A DNA stretch of 60,663 bases from NCBI GenBank assembly GCA_045646965.1, contig JAZRLR010000022.1, positions 1 to 60,663 of the forward strand, in the 5' to 3' direction. The position numbers were made by a program, and so were the translations under genes. A model generated the notes under the pieces. The model made no database searches. It was given only the letters and a program-made list of their open reading frames with translations, and was not told the DNA's origin. The number at the start of each line of letters is the position of its first letter. The stretch's first letter is position 1. This DNA comes from HGM04593 sp045646965. Its GTDB lineage: Bacteria > Bacteroidota > Bacteroidia > Bacteroidales > Bacteroidaceae. This document shows, piece after piece, positions 34,648 through 41,639 of this stretch.

Positions 34648-35040
34648 ATGCAAAGCACCACAATCTACTTCTCACACAACGCACGCCGTGTGTTCACCGC
34701 CGCCAAATGGGCAGTGCAACGCGCAGGTATCTTCTCGCACATAGAGGCCGACGAGAGGCTCTTTCGCATAAAGGCATCGCACGGGCTGCCCATCGTGGGC
34801 GAGAATATAGAGCTGCGCATCGTGGCAACGGGCACCTGCGAGGCAAGCGTGGAGATTACGTCGAGCGACAAACTACTCTACAATATTTTCAAGTGGGGAA
34901 ATAACAAAAGCAATGTAAAGGAGCTCGCCGCACTTGTGCAAAACGAGATTTACCGCTACCTGCAAACCTACGAGGAGCCCCGTAGCAGGGCGCACAGCGA
35001 GATAAGGATTGTGCCACCCGAAATAAAAATAATAAAATAA
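34648..35040 (+). CDS. small protein with a W-G-N-N-x-x-N-V signature, island
   Basis: This 130-residue protein runs TIYFSHNARRVFTAAKWAVQ, then FRIKASHGLPIVGENIELRI, then VEITSSDKLLYNIFKWGNNK followed by SNVKEL. The final WG-N-N-x-x-NV pattern and the preceding strands resemble a family of small alpha/beta domains (DUF1499-like or SRPBCC-like) seen in many bacteria; that link is from pattern memory only. The DNA is clearly GC-richer than the ATPase operon, so the island is a mosaic. The ATG at 34648 is chosen over a TTG at 34627, which lies inside the previous gene. Confidence 0.6.
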   Translation: MQSTTIYFSHNARRVFTAAKWAVQRAGIFSHIEADERLFRIKASHGLPIVGENIELRIVATGTCEASVEITSSDKLLYNIFKWGNNKSNVKELAALVQNEIYRYLQTYEEPRSRAHSEIRIVPPEIKIIK

Positions 35041-35051
35041 CCTTCACCGTC

Positions 35052-35090
35052 TGCACCAAAGCTGCGAGGTTTTGGTGCAATTTTTATTTT
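35052..35090 (+). terminator. intrinsic terminator, TGCACCAAA hairpin
   Basis: TGCACCAAA (35052-35060) pairs with TTTGGTGCA (35071-35079), followed by TTTTTATTTT. It is the best-formed of the three TGCACCAAA-type hairpins near the island. Confidence 0.75.
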
Positions 35091-35177
35091 CTGTAATAAA
35101 TGGTTTGCAAAGAGTGGGTGGATATATTTTGTTTTACACATCTTTGCAGCGTTACATTAATTCTAAAAATTAAAGTT

Positions 35178-35735
35178 ATGGCGATTTCGAACAAAATTTC
35201 AGGTATTTTCAGTGGTTTTTCGTTTACAAACAACATTGGTAAGATGCGCAAGGCTCTTGTGGAGTATTTCACCGACGAGGGCATTAAATGCGAGATAAAG
35301 GACGGTAGTGTTATTTGTGAATATCAGGATGGGATATACACTATAAACTTTGCAGCAGGAGAGGATTATGCCGAGTGTGGCATTGTGTATGAGCTGGCCG
35401 ATGACAGTTACACGGCTCTCGACCTTGCAGAGAAGACTTTTATTGCCGACAAAACTAACATTGAGTTGGAGAATCACGCTGTGGTGTATGCCTTTGCCGA
35501 GTCTCTTAAGTTTGTTTCGACCTTTTACTTTACATCGAGCAAGATGATGCTGGAGCTTTTTGTAAAGCACTTTGACGAGTTGAACGAGACTATTGGGCTT
35601 GCTATAGATGTTGCAAAAAATGTGATGCAAAATGATTCCGAGGAGGGCGAAGAGAAGCCCAAGCAAATTGGTTTCTGCGTGCAGAATGATTCTGCCAACG
35701 AGAGTGGAGATAAAATTTCGGCAAAAAATAAATGA
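35178..35735 (+). CDS. YbjN/secretion-chaperone-like small protein, island
   Basis: This 185-residue acidic protein has the pattern of a YbjN-like or type III secretion chaperone-like fold: an alpha helix (KMRKALVEYFTDEGIKCEI), then strands with GSVICEYQDGIYTINF and ECGIVYELADDSYT, then helices (AVVYAFAESLKFVSTFYF). This is a fold-level guess. The C-terminus is acidic and low-complexity (NDSEEGEEKPKQ). I chose the ATG at 35178 (MAISNKISG) over 35100 because the extension reads through a promoter-like region. Its stop overlaps the next start by four bases. Confidence 0.55.
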   Translation: MAISNKISGIFSGFSFTNNIGKMRKALVEYFTDEGIKCEIKDGSVICEYQDGIYTINFAAGEDYAECGIVYELADDSYTALDLAEKTFIADKTNIELENHAVVYAFAESLKFVSTFYFTSSKMMLELFVKHFDELNETIGLAIDVAKNVMQNDSEEGEEKPKQIGFCVQNDSANESGDKISAKNK

Positions 35736-36103
35736 AACAGATTGCGGCCAAATATATAAGAACGGAGAAGTTCAGTAACAAGAATTTCTTTATCGAGATT
35801 AAGCTCTATGAGCACGGCTTTGCGTGGGGCTATACGTGGTGGAAGAAAAGAGGTATTAGAAAGAAGATGCCCTCGATGTGTGACACCACGCTCGTTTTCG
35901 AATACTGTGTGGGGCTGTGCTGTGAAGAGTATTTGCAGTTTCTGGGGTGCTTCAAAGGCGACAAGGTGGCACGCAGGTGGGTGCGCCGTGTAATGAAGCA
36001 CTGCGTGGGAGATTTCTTAAAGCCCGACGGGCGCATAGACTTAAAAAAGGCGTGGGAAACAGAGAAAAAAAGCCCGCTCAACTTTTATGTGCCGTTAGGA
36101 TAA
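35732..36103 (+). CDS. duplicated island protein, short copy
   Basis: This 123-residue protein starts KYIRTEKFSNKNFFIEIKLY and contains GDKVARRWVRRVMKHCVGDF. It matches the first half of the 256-residue protein that follows almost throughout (both segments differ by only a few residues), so the two arose by tandem duplication. Cys-rich (EYCVGLCCEEYLQFLGC). Family and function are unknown. It overlaps the upstream gene by ATGA. Confidence 0.7.
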   Translation: MKQIAAKYIRTEKFSNKNFFIEIKLYEHGFAWGYTWWKKRGIRKKMPSMCDTTLVFEYCVGLCCEEYLQFLGCFKGDKVARRWVRRVMKHCVGDFLKPDGRIDLKKAWETEKKSPLNFYVPLG

Positions 36104-36174
36104 TTGCAAGTATCGCCTTTGCTGCAGTTTTTCAAAGGAGAAAAAGGCAAATTAAACATCTTTTACTTTAATCT

Positions 36175-36945
36175 ATGACGGTAGCCAAATATATAAGAAC
36201 GGAGAAGTTCAGCAACAGGAATTTCAATATAGAAATTAAGCTCTACGAGCACGGGCTTGCAAGGGCAGATATGCGCTTCAAGAAACGCGGAATTGAGAAT
36301 AAAAGAACGAAAGATTGCGAATGGTTTGTTTGTTACAACTATTGCGTGGGGCTGTGCGCGTGGGAATACACAAGCTTCCTGGGCAACTTCAACGGCGACA
36401 AGGTGGCACGCAGGTGGGTGCGCCGTGTAATGAGACACTGCGTGGGGGATTTCCTATTGCCCAACGGGCGCATCGACTTTGAAAAGGCCGAGGCCGAAGA
36501 GGAGAGACGTGCGCACATCTCGCGAAAAAACTACAAGCCAAACTGCGGGCAACTGAAAATAATGAAAGAGCACATACCCGATTTCTTTTACCCGGGAACC
36601 TATCGCACCAACCTCGAGAATTGCAGGAGATGCTTGCAGCTTTCGTCGTATGAAGGTTATAAAGAAATACACTTCCCGAAAGACTCCCAAAGCCCCTCTT
36701 ATACAAGATTCCTTCGGAGGCTTGCACGAGGATTACATCACACCTACAGATATTTCGCCATAGAAGATTTCAAACGGTTTTTAGAGGCCCTCGACCCTCT
36801 ATTCTATAAACAGGTGTGCGAGGAACGCACTATGGACAATTGCACTATGGAGTTGGACTACGCATTCTGGGAAAAGGGAATGCCCGAAATGAAAATCACC
36901 GTGAGGGACAAAGAATACGAACTTGCTGTATTACCGTGGGACTGA
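36175..36945 (+). CDS. duplicated island protein, long copy
   Basis: This 256-residue protein has an N-terminal half (to about residue 110) equal in layout to the preceding gene, with the same KYIRTEKFSNRNFNIEIKLY and GDKVARRWVRRVMRHCVGDF. The C-terminal half adds a region not present in the short copy (NCGQLKIMKEHIPDFFYPG, then LRRLARGLHHTYRYFAIED). Its basic arginine-rich helix RRWVRRVMRH could bind nucleic acid or an acidic partner. I recognise no family. It is the last gene of the island. Confidence 0.7.
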   Translation: MTVAKYIRTEKFSNRNFNIEIKLYEHGLARADMRFKKRGIENKRTKDCEWFVCYNYCVGLCAWEYTSFLGNFNGDKVARRWVRRVMRHCVGDFLLPNGRIDFEKAEAEEERRAHISRKNYKPNCGQLKIMKEHIPDFFYPGTYRTNLENCRRCLQLSSYEGYKEIHFPKDSQSPSYTRFLRRLARGLHHTYRYFAIEDFKRFLEALDPLFYKQVCEERTMDNCTMELDYAFWEKGMPEMKITVRDKEYELAVLPWD

Positions 36946-37032
36946 TAAGTAACACGGTTGCGGCAAAAAACCCTGCCGCCGAGATAACCGGAGGAGCGAG
37001 AAGTGCACTCTGCAAATTGCGGGAAAGAGAAA

Positions 37033-37070
37033 AAAACGATGCAACGAACCGTTGTATCGTTTTTTTTGAC
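37033..37070 (+). terminator. intrinsic terminator at the right end of the island
   Basis: AAAACGATGCAACG pairs with CGTTGTATCGTTTT around an AAC loop (about 37035-37065), followed by a T-run. Confidence 0.75.
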
Positions 37071-37098
37071 TACCTTCGTGGCAAAGAACAAAACAGCT

Positions 37099-38355
37099 AT
37101 GCTTCAAAGAAAAGATTTTGAGATTATGGCACCTGCAGGCTCACGCGAGAGTCTTATGGCAGCCATTCAGGCGGGGGCAAACTCCATTTATTTCGGTATT
37201 GAGCACCTTAATATGCGCGCTCACTCGGCAAGCGCATTTTCGATAAACGACCTGCGCGAGATTGCACAGATTTGCGACTCACACGGCATTAAAAGTTACC
37301 TCACCATAAACACCATAATCTATGAGAACGACATAGATATGATGCACCGCATTGTGGACGCTGCGGTGGAGAGCGGTATCTCGGCTGTCATTGCGGCCGA
37401 CGTTGCGGTGATGCAGTATTGCAACCGCGTGGGTATGGAGGTACACCTCTCGACACAGCTCAACATTAGTAACAGCGAGGCACTGAAGTTCTATGCACAG
37501 TTTGCCGACGTTGTGGTGCTTGCGCGCGAGCTCAATATGGAGCAGGTGGCGGCTATCCACAAGGTGATAATCGACGAGAATATCTGCGGCCCCAAGGGTG
37601 AGCTCATACGCATTGAGATGTTCTGCCACGGAGCGCTGTGTATGGCCATTTCGGGCAAATGCTACCTGTCGCTCCACCAGCTGGGACGCAGCGCCAACCG
37701 CGGCGAGTGTATGCAGGTGTGCCGACGCGGCTACATTGTGAAGGACCGCGAGAGCGACATAGAGCTGGAGGTGGACAATAAATATATTATGTCGCCCAAG
37801 GACCTCAAGACCATACGTTTCATAGACAAGATGGTTGAGGCAGGCGTGAGGGTGTTCAAGATTGAGGGACGTGCCCGCGGCCCCGAATATGTGCAGACCG
37901 TGACAAGCTGCTACGACGAGGCAATCGGTGCCTACCTCGACGGCTCACTCACCGAGGAGAAAAAGGATGCGTGGGACAAACGCCTCGCCACGGTGTTTAA
38001 CCGCGGTTTCTGGGACGGCTATTACCTGGGACAGAAGATTGGCGAGTGGAGTAATATCTACGGCTCACAGGCAACGGAAAAGAAGGTGTATGTGGGACGC
38101 GGCGTCAAATACTTCTCTAAACTGGGCGTGGGAGAGTTCTACATTGAGGCAAGCGAGATAAGCGTGGGCGACAAGCTGCTTGTGACAGGGCCCACCACGG
38201 GAGCTATGTACCTGGAGCTCGAGGAGGCACGCGTAGACCTCGGCGCAGTGGAGACTGTGCCCAAGGGGGTATATGTGTCGTTCAAAGTGCCTGCCAAGGT
38301 GCGCCCCGCCGACAAGCTGTATAAGATTGTGAGTACAGGCAACTGTTGCGAATAA
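37099..38355 (+). CDS. peptidase U32 family protein (TrhP/YegQ-like)
   Basis: This 418-residue protein has the U32 core: FEIMAPAGSRESLMAAIQAG at the N-terminus, VHLSTQLNISNSEALKFY, and the C/N-rich segment RIEMFCHGALCMAISGKCYL followed by NRGECMQVCRRGY, whose cysteines are typical of the tRNA-hydroxylation branch (TrhP/RlhA). These proteins act in hydroxylation of RNA bases rather than as peptidases. The first in-frame ATG at 37003 would precede a terminator and is rejected. Promoter TACCTTCG lies close upstream. Confidence 0.82.
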   Translation: MLQRKDFEIMAPAGSRESLMAAIQAGANSIYFGIEHLNMRAHSASAFSINDLREIAQICDSHGIKSYLTINTIIYENDIDMMHRIVDAAVESGISAVIAADVAVMQYCNRVGMEVHLSTQLNISNSEALKFYAQFADVVVLARELNMEQVAAIHKVIIDENICGPKGELIRIEMFCHGALCMAISGKCYLSLHQLGRSANRGECMQVCRRGYIVKDRESDIELEVDNKYIMSPKDLKTIRFIDKMVEAGVRVFKIEGRARGPEYVQTVTSCYDEAIGAYLDGSLTEEKKDAWDKRLATVFNRGFWDGYYLGQKIGEWSNIYGSQATEKKVYVGRGVKYFSKLGVGEFYIEASEISVGDKLLVTGPTTGAMYLELEEARVDLGAVETVPKGVYVSFKVPAKVRPADKLYKIVSTGNCCE

Positions 38356-38366
38356 AAAGAACTTAT

Positions 38367-39263
38367 ATGATTACCCCTGCTCCACTCACGAAGGGCGACA
38401 CCATAGCCATAGCATCGCCCGCGGGAGCTCTGCGCGAGCCCGCCATTGTGGAACAGGCTGCGGCCGTGCTGCGGGCACGGGGATACGAGGTGCTGATTGC
38501 GCCCCACTGCCTCACCCGCCACGGATATTACAGCGGCACACGCGAGGAACGCCTTGCCGACCTCGCTGCACTCCTTACCGATGACAAAGTTAAAGCCATA
38601 CTATGCAGCTACGGCGGATATGGCTGCGTGCACCTGCTCGACGAGTTACGGCCGCTTGTGGCGCTTCATCCCAAATGGATTATAGGAATGAGCGACTGCT
38701 CGGCTCTGCACGCGGCGTGGCTTGAGAGCGGCGTAAAAAGCCTGCACAGCCCGCAGTGCAGACACCTTGCGTCGCTGCCCGCGAGCGCCCCCACAAAAGC
38801 CCTTTTCGACATACTTGAGGGGGAAAAGCCACACTACAAGAGTGCGCCCCACCCGCTCGACATTGCAGGCACTGCGCAAGGCACGCTTGCAGGCGGTAAC
38901 CTGTCGGTGATAGCGGGGCTCTGCGGCTCGCGCTACGACCTTTTCAAAGAGGGGCGCATCATCTTCATTGAGGAGACGGGCGAGCTGCCCTACCGCATTG
39001 AGCGTTTTATGTATCAGCTGAAGCTCTCGGGGGCGCTGGAGAAGATTAAAGGCCTTATCGTGGGGCAGATAAACGGAGCGAAGGAGCACGCGGGTTTCGG
39101 TGGCACCCCCTATGAGCTTATATGTAATATTATGAGGGATTACAACATCCCTGTGTGCTTTGATTTCCCTGTGGGACACTGCGACGAGAACTTCCCGCTC
39201 ATCGTGGGAGCGGAGGTGAAGCTTGCGATTTCGAGCGAGGGCTCGAAGCTGGTTTTTCTATAG
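38367..39263 (+). CDS. LD-carboxypeptidase (peptidase S66, LdcA-like)
   Basis: This 298-residue enzyme is expected to remove the terminal D-Ala from cytosolic tetrapeptides in murein recycling. The serine-type triad of family S66 is visible: Ser in WIIGMSDCSALH, Glu in IIFIEETGELPYR and His in FPVGHCDENFPL. The N-terminus KGDTIAIASPAGALREP is also typical. The ATG at 38367, 11 bases after the U32 stop, is used; an in-frame TTG at 38346 lies inside that gene. It is likely co-transcribed with the U32 gene. Confidence 0.88.
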   Translation: MITPAPLTKGDTIAIASPAGALREPAIVEQAAAVLRARGYEVLIAPHCLTRHGYYSGTREERLADLAALLTDDKVKAILCSYGGYGCVHLLDELRPLVALHPKWIIGMSDCSALHAAWLESGVKSLHSPQCRHLASLPASAPTKALFDILEGEKPHYKSAPHPLDIAGTAQGTLAGGNLSVIAGLCGSRYDLFKEGRIIFIEETGELPYRIERFMYQLKLSGALEKIKGLIVGQINGAKEHAGFGGTPYELICNIMRDYNIPVCFDFPVGHCDENFPLIVGAEVKLAISSEGSKLVFL

Positions 39264-39339
39264 CATATTTATTTCCTTTTTAAAACCTATATGCCTCGCG
39301 CGATGGGTTTCCGTCTCTCATTCGGTCTTAAACAAAAGA

Positions 39340-39385
39340 AATCGAGCCCCATAGCGTTTAAGCCACGGAGCTCGATTAAATATTT
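39340..39385. terminator. hairpin between convergent LD-carboxypeptidase and ispG genes
   Basis: AATCGAGC (39340-39347) pairs with GCTCGATT (39370-39377), followed by AAATATTTC; on the minus strand TTTCTTTTG follows. Confidence 0.6.
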
Positions 39386-39398
39386 CAACTGCAAATGA

Positions 39399-41135
39399 TT
39401 ACTGCTGTCGGTCGCTGTCGATAAGCTGCAAGAGACGCTCGATAGCCTCCTCTTCGGGGATATTCTTCTCTACACACTCCTGACGGCGATAGAGACTCAC
39501 CTTGCCGCGTGCCGCTCCCACATAACCATAGTCGGCATCGGCCATTTCGCCTGGGCCGTTCACAATACATCCCATAACACCTATCTTGAGCCCTTTGAGG
39601 TGGGCTGTAGCTGCTTTTATGCGTGCGAGCGTGCCCTGCAGGTCGTACATTGTGCGACCGCAACCGGGGCAGGCGATATACTCTGTTTTGCTAATGCGCG
39701 AACGTGTCGCCTGTAATATACCGAATGAGAGGGCGTTGAGCTCGGCTGCCGCGATACCGGGATTTTCTATCCACAGACCGTCGGCAAGGCCGTCGATGAG
39801 CAGTACGCCGAGGTCGGCAGAGGCCTTTATGCGAAGGCTCTCTATCGACTGCTCTTTGTAGACGCGGTGTATGATGACGGGGGCTGTAACGCCTGCCGCC
39901 GCAAGCTTGTGCACCACGGCACGCAACTCGCCCACGGGGTTGGCGTGGACGCTGTTTGCCACGATGACAATATCTTTGAGGTTTTTAAGTTTCTCTATGT
40001 TCTGGGGGGCAAGGCAGCGTATGCACAACGAAATTACATCGCCGTCGGCAGCCTCGTCTATGCCCACAGTGCGCAGTTCCGAGGTTATGAAGTCGGGCGC
40101 GGTGTCGAGGTCGTCGCTCTTCTCGCCCACAACCACAGGCACCTGATTACCACCCACGCAGCCCACAGCCGCTGTAGCACGACGCACGGGCTCCTCGTAG
40201 CAGAATCCCTCGTAGGGCTCGCCATTCACGGGAGAGTGTCCCTCACGCGCTGTTATATAATTGACAAGCTCTTTTGCCACAGGTATCTCGTTCTCAGGGG
40301 CCTCGGCCAGAGAGACACGCACGGTGTCGCCTATGCCGTCGGCAAGCAGGGCACCTATGCCCACAGCGCTTTTTATGCGGCCGTCCTCGGCATCACCTGC
40401 CTCGGTAACACCCAGGTGCAGAGGGAACGATATGCCCTCGCTCTTCATCACTGCCACAAGACGGCGCACGGTTGTAACCATCATTGTGGTGTTACTTGTC
40501 TTTATTGAAACTACCACATTGCTGAAATTCTCGTCGCGACAGATGCGCAGGAACTCCATACACGACTCTACAACGCCCGAGGGGGTGTCACCGTAACGGC
40601 TCATTATGCGATCGGAGAGAGAACCGTGGTTCACACCCACTCGTATGGCTTTGCCGTTGGCCTTGCACAGGTTGAGGAACGCGGTGAATCGCTCACGGAG
40701 ACGCACCAGTTCCTCGGCATACTCGGCGTCGGTGTATTCGATGTGTTTGAACACACGCGCGGCATCGACATAGTTACCGGGGTTTACACGCACCTTGTCG
40801 GCATACTGCACCGCAGTGTCGGCCACGGCGGCATTGAAATGCACGTCGGCCACAAGGGGCACATTGCAGCCGCGGGCACGCAACTGCTCTTTTATGGCAC
40901 CCAGATTGACCGCCTCGCGATTACCTTGTGTGGTGAGACGCACAAGCTCACCGCCCTTGCCGGCGATGCGCAGAGCCTGCTCCACGCTACCCTCGGTGTC
41001 CATAGTAGAGGTGTTTGTCATCGACTGCACCCTGACGGGGTTCTCACAGCCTATGGTTATGCAACCCACGGTGACCTCTACCGTTGAACGACGGCGGTAG
41101 TTGAAAAGGTCTATATTAGTTTGTTTTGTACTCAT
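39399..41135 (-). CDS. ispG: 4-hydroxy-3-methylbut-2-en-1-yl diphosphate synthase, long form
   Basis: This 578-residue iron-sulfur enzyme is of the MEP isoprenoid pathway. It starts TVEVTVGCITIGCENPVRVQ, the IspG N-terminus, and ends with the [4Fe-4S]-binding CPGCGRTMYD and KIGVMGCIVNGPGEMADADY. The extra central domain (about 250 residues) defines the long form found in Bacteroidota, chlamydiae and plants. With dxs at 51703 this window carries two MEP-pathway genes. Its 5' end overlaps purE by 20 bases. Confidence 0.95.
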   Translation of the reverse strand: MSTKQTNIDLFNYRRRSTVEVTVGCITIGCENPVRVQSMTNTSTMDTEGSVEQALRIAGKGGELVRLTTQGNREAVNLGAIKEQLRARGCNVPLVADVHFNAAVADTAVQYADKVRVNPGNYVDAARVFKHIEYTDAEYAEELVRLRERFTAFLNLCKANGKAIRVGVNHGSLSDRIMSRYGDTPSGVVESCMEFLRICRDENFSNVVVSIKTSNTTMMVTTVRRLVAVMKSEGISFPLHLGVTEAGDAEDGRIKSAVGIGALLADGIGDTVRVSLAEAPENEIPVAKELVNYITAREGHSPVNGEPYEGFCYEEPVRRATAAVGCVGGNQVPVVVGEKSDDLDTAPDFITSELRTVGIDEAADGDVISLCIRCLAPQNIEKLKNLKDIVIVANSVHANPVGELRAVVHKLAAAGVTAPVIIHRVYKEQSIESLRIKASADLGVLLIDGLADGLWIENPGIAAAELNALSFGILQATRSRISKTEYIACPGCGRTMYDLQGTLARIKAATAHLKGLKIGVMGCIVNGPGEMADADYGYVGAARGKVSLYRRQECVEKNIPEEEAIERLLQLIDSDRQQ

Positions 41136-41622
41136 ATTTAAGTTCTTTAAGCTCCTCGTTGGCTTTCTCTATCTTCTTTTTGAGATTATTCTTGTAGGCG
41201 GCCATACGCTCGGCAAGGTCGGCATCGGCAAGAGAGAGCATCTGCGCTGCAAGGATGGCTGCGTTGAGCGATGCGTTCACGCCCACGGTGGCAACGGGTA
41301 TGCCGGGAGGCATCTGCACAATGGCGAGCAGGGCGTCCATTCCGTCGAGGGTGCTGTTTATGGGCACGCCTATCACGGGCAGAGTGGTGCTTGCGGCAAT
41401 TACACCGGGCAGGTGGGCTGCCATTCCTGCCGCAGCTATTATAATCTTTACACCGCGTTCCTTGGCACCCTTGGCAAATGCCTCGACAGCCTCGGGAGTG
41501 CGGTGGGCCGAGAGGGCGTTCACCTCAAAGGGTATCTGCATCTCGTTAAGGAAATCGGTCGCTTTTTTCATCACGGGAAGGTCGGATGTGCTTCCCATTA
41601 TAACACTTACTATTGCTTTCAT
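41116..41622 (-). CDS. purE: 5-(carboxyamino)imidazole ribonucleotide mutase
   Basis: This 168-residue PurE catalyses the carboxyl migration of N5-CAIR to CAIR in purine synthesis. The core motifs are VSVIMGSTSDLPVMKKATDF, SAHRTPEAVEAFAKGAKERG and AAGMAAHLPGVIAASTTLPV, with the GVPINSTLDGMDALLAIVQM segment of class I enzymes. It lies 17 bases from fbp and overlaps ispG, giving a probable fbp-purE-ispG transcript. Confidence 0.95.
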   Translation of the reverse strand: MKAIVSVIMGSTSDLPVMKKATDFLNEMQIPFEVNALSAHRTPEAVEAFAKGAKERGVKIIIAAAGMAAHLPGVIAASTTLPVIGVPINSTLDGMDALLAIVQMPPGIPVATVGVNASLNAAILAAQMLSLADADLAERMAAYKNNLKKKIEKANEELKELKYEYKTN

Positions 41623-41639
41623 ATTTCTGTTTTTTTATT

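Noticed and set aside
28993..37098. Integrative element with integrase and attachment sites around the island
   Set aside because: No integrase, transposase or tRNA end-duplication is visible at either border; horizontal origin rests only on composition and gene content.
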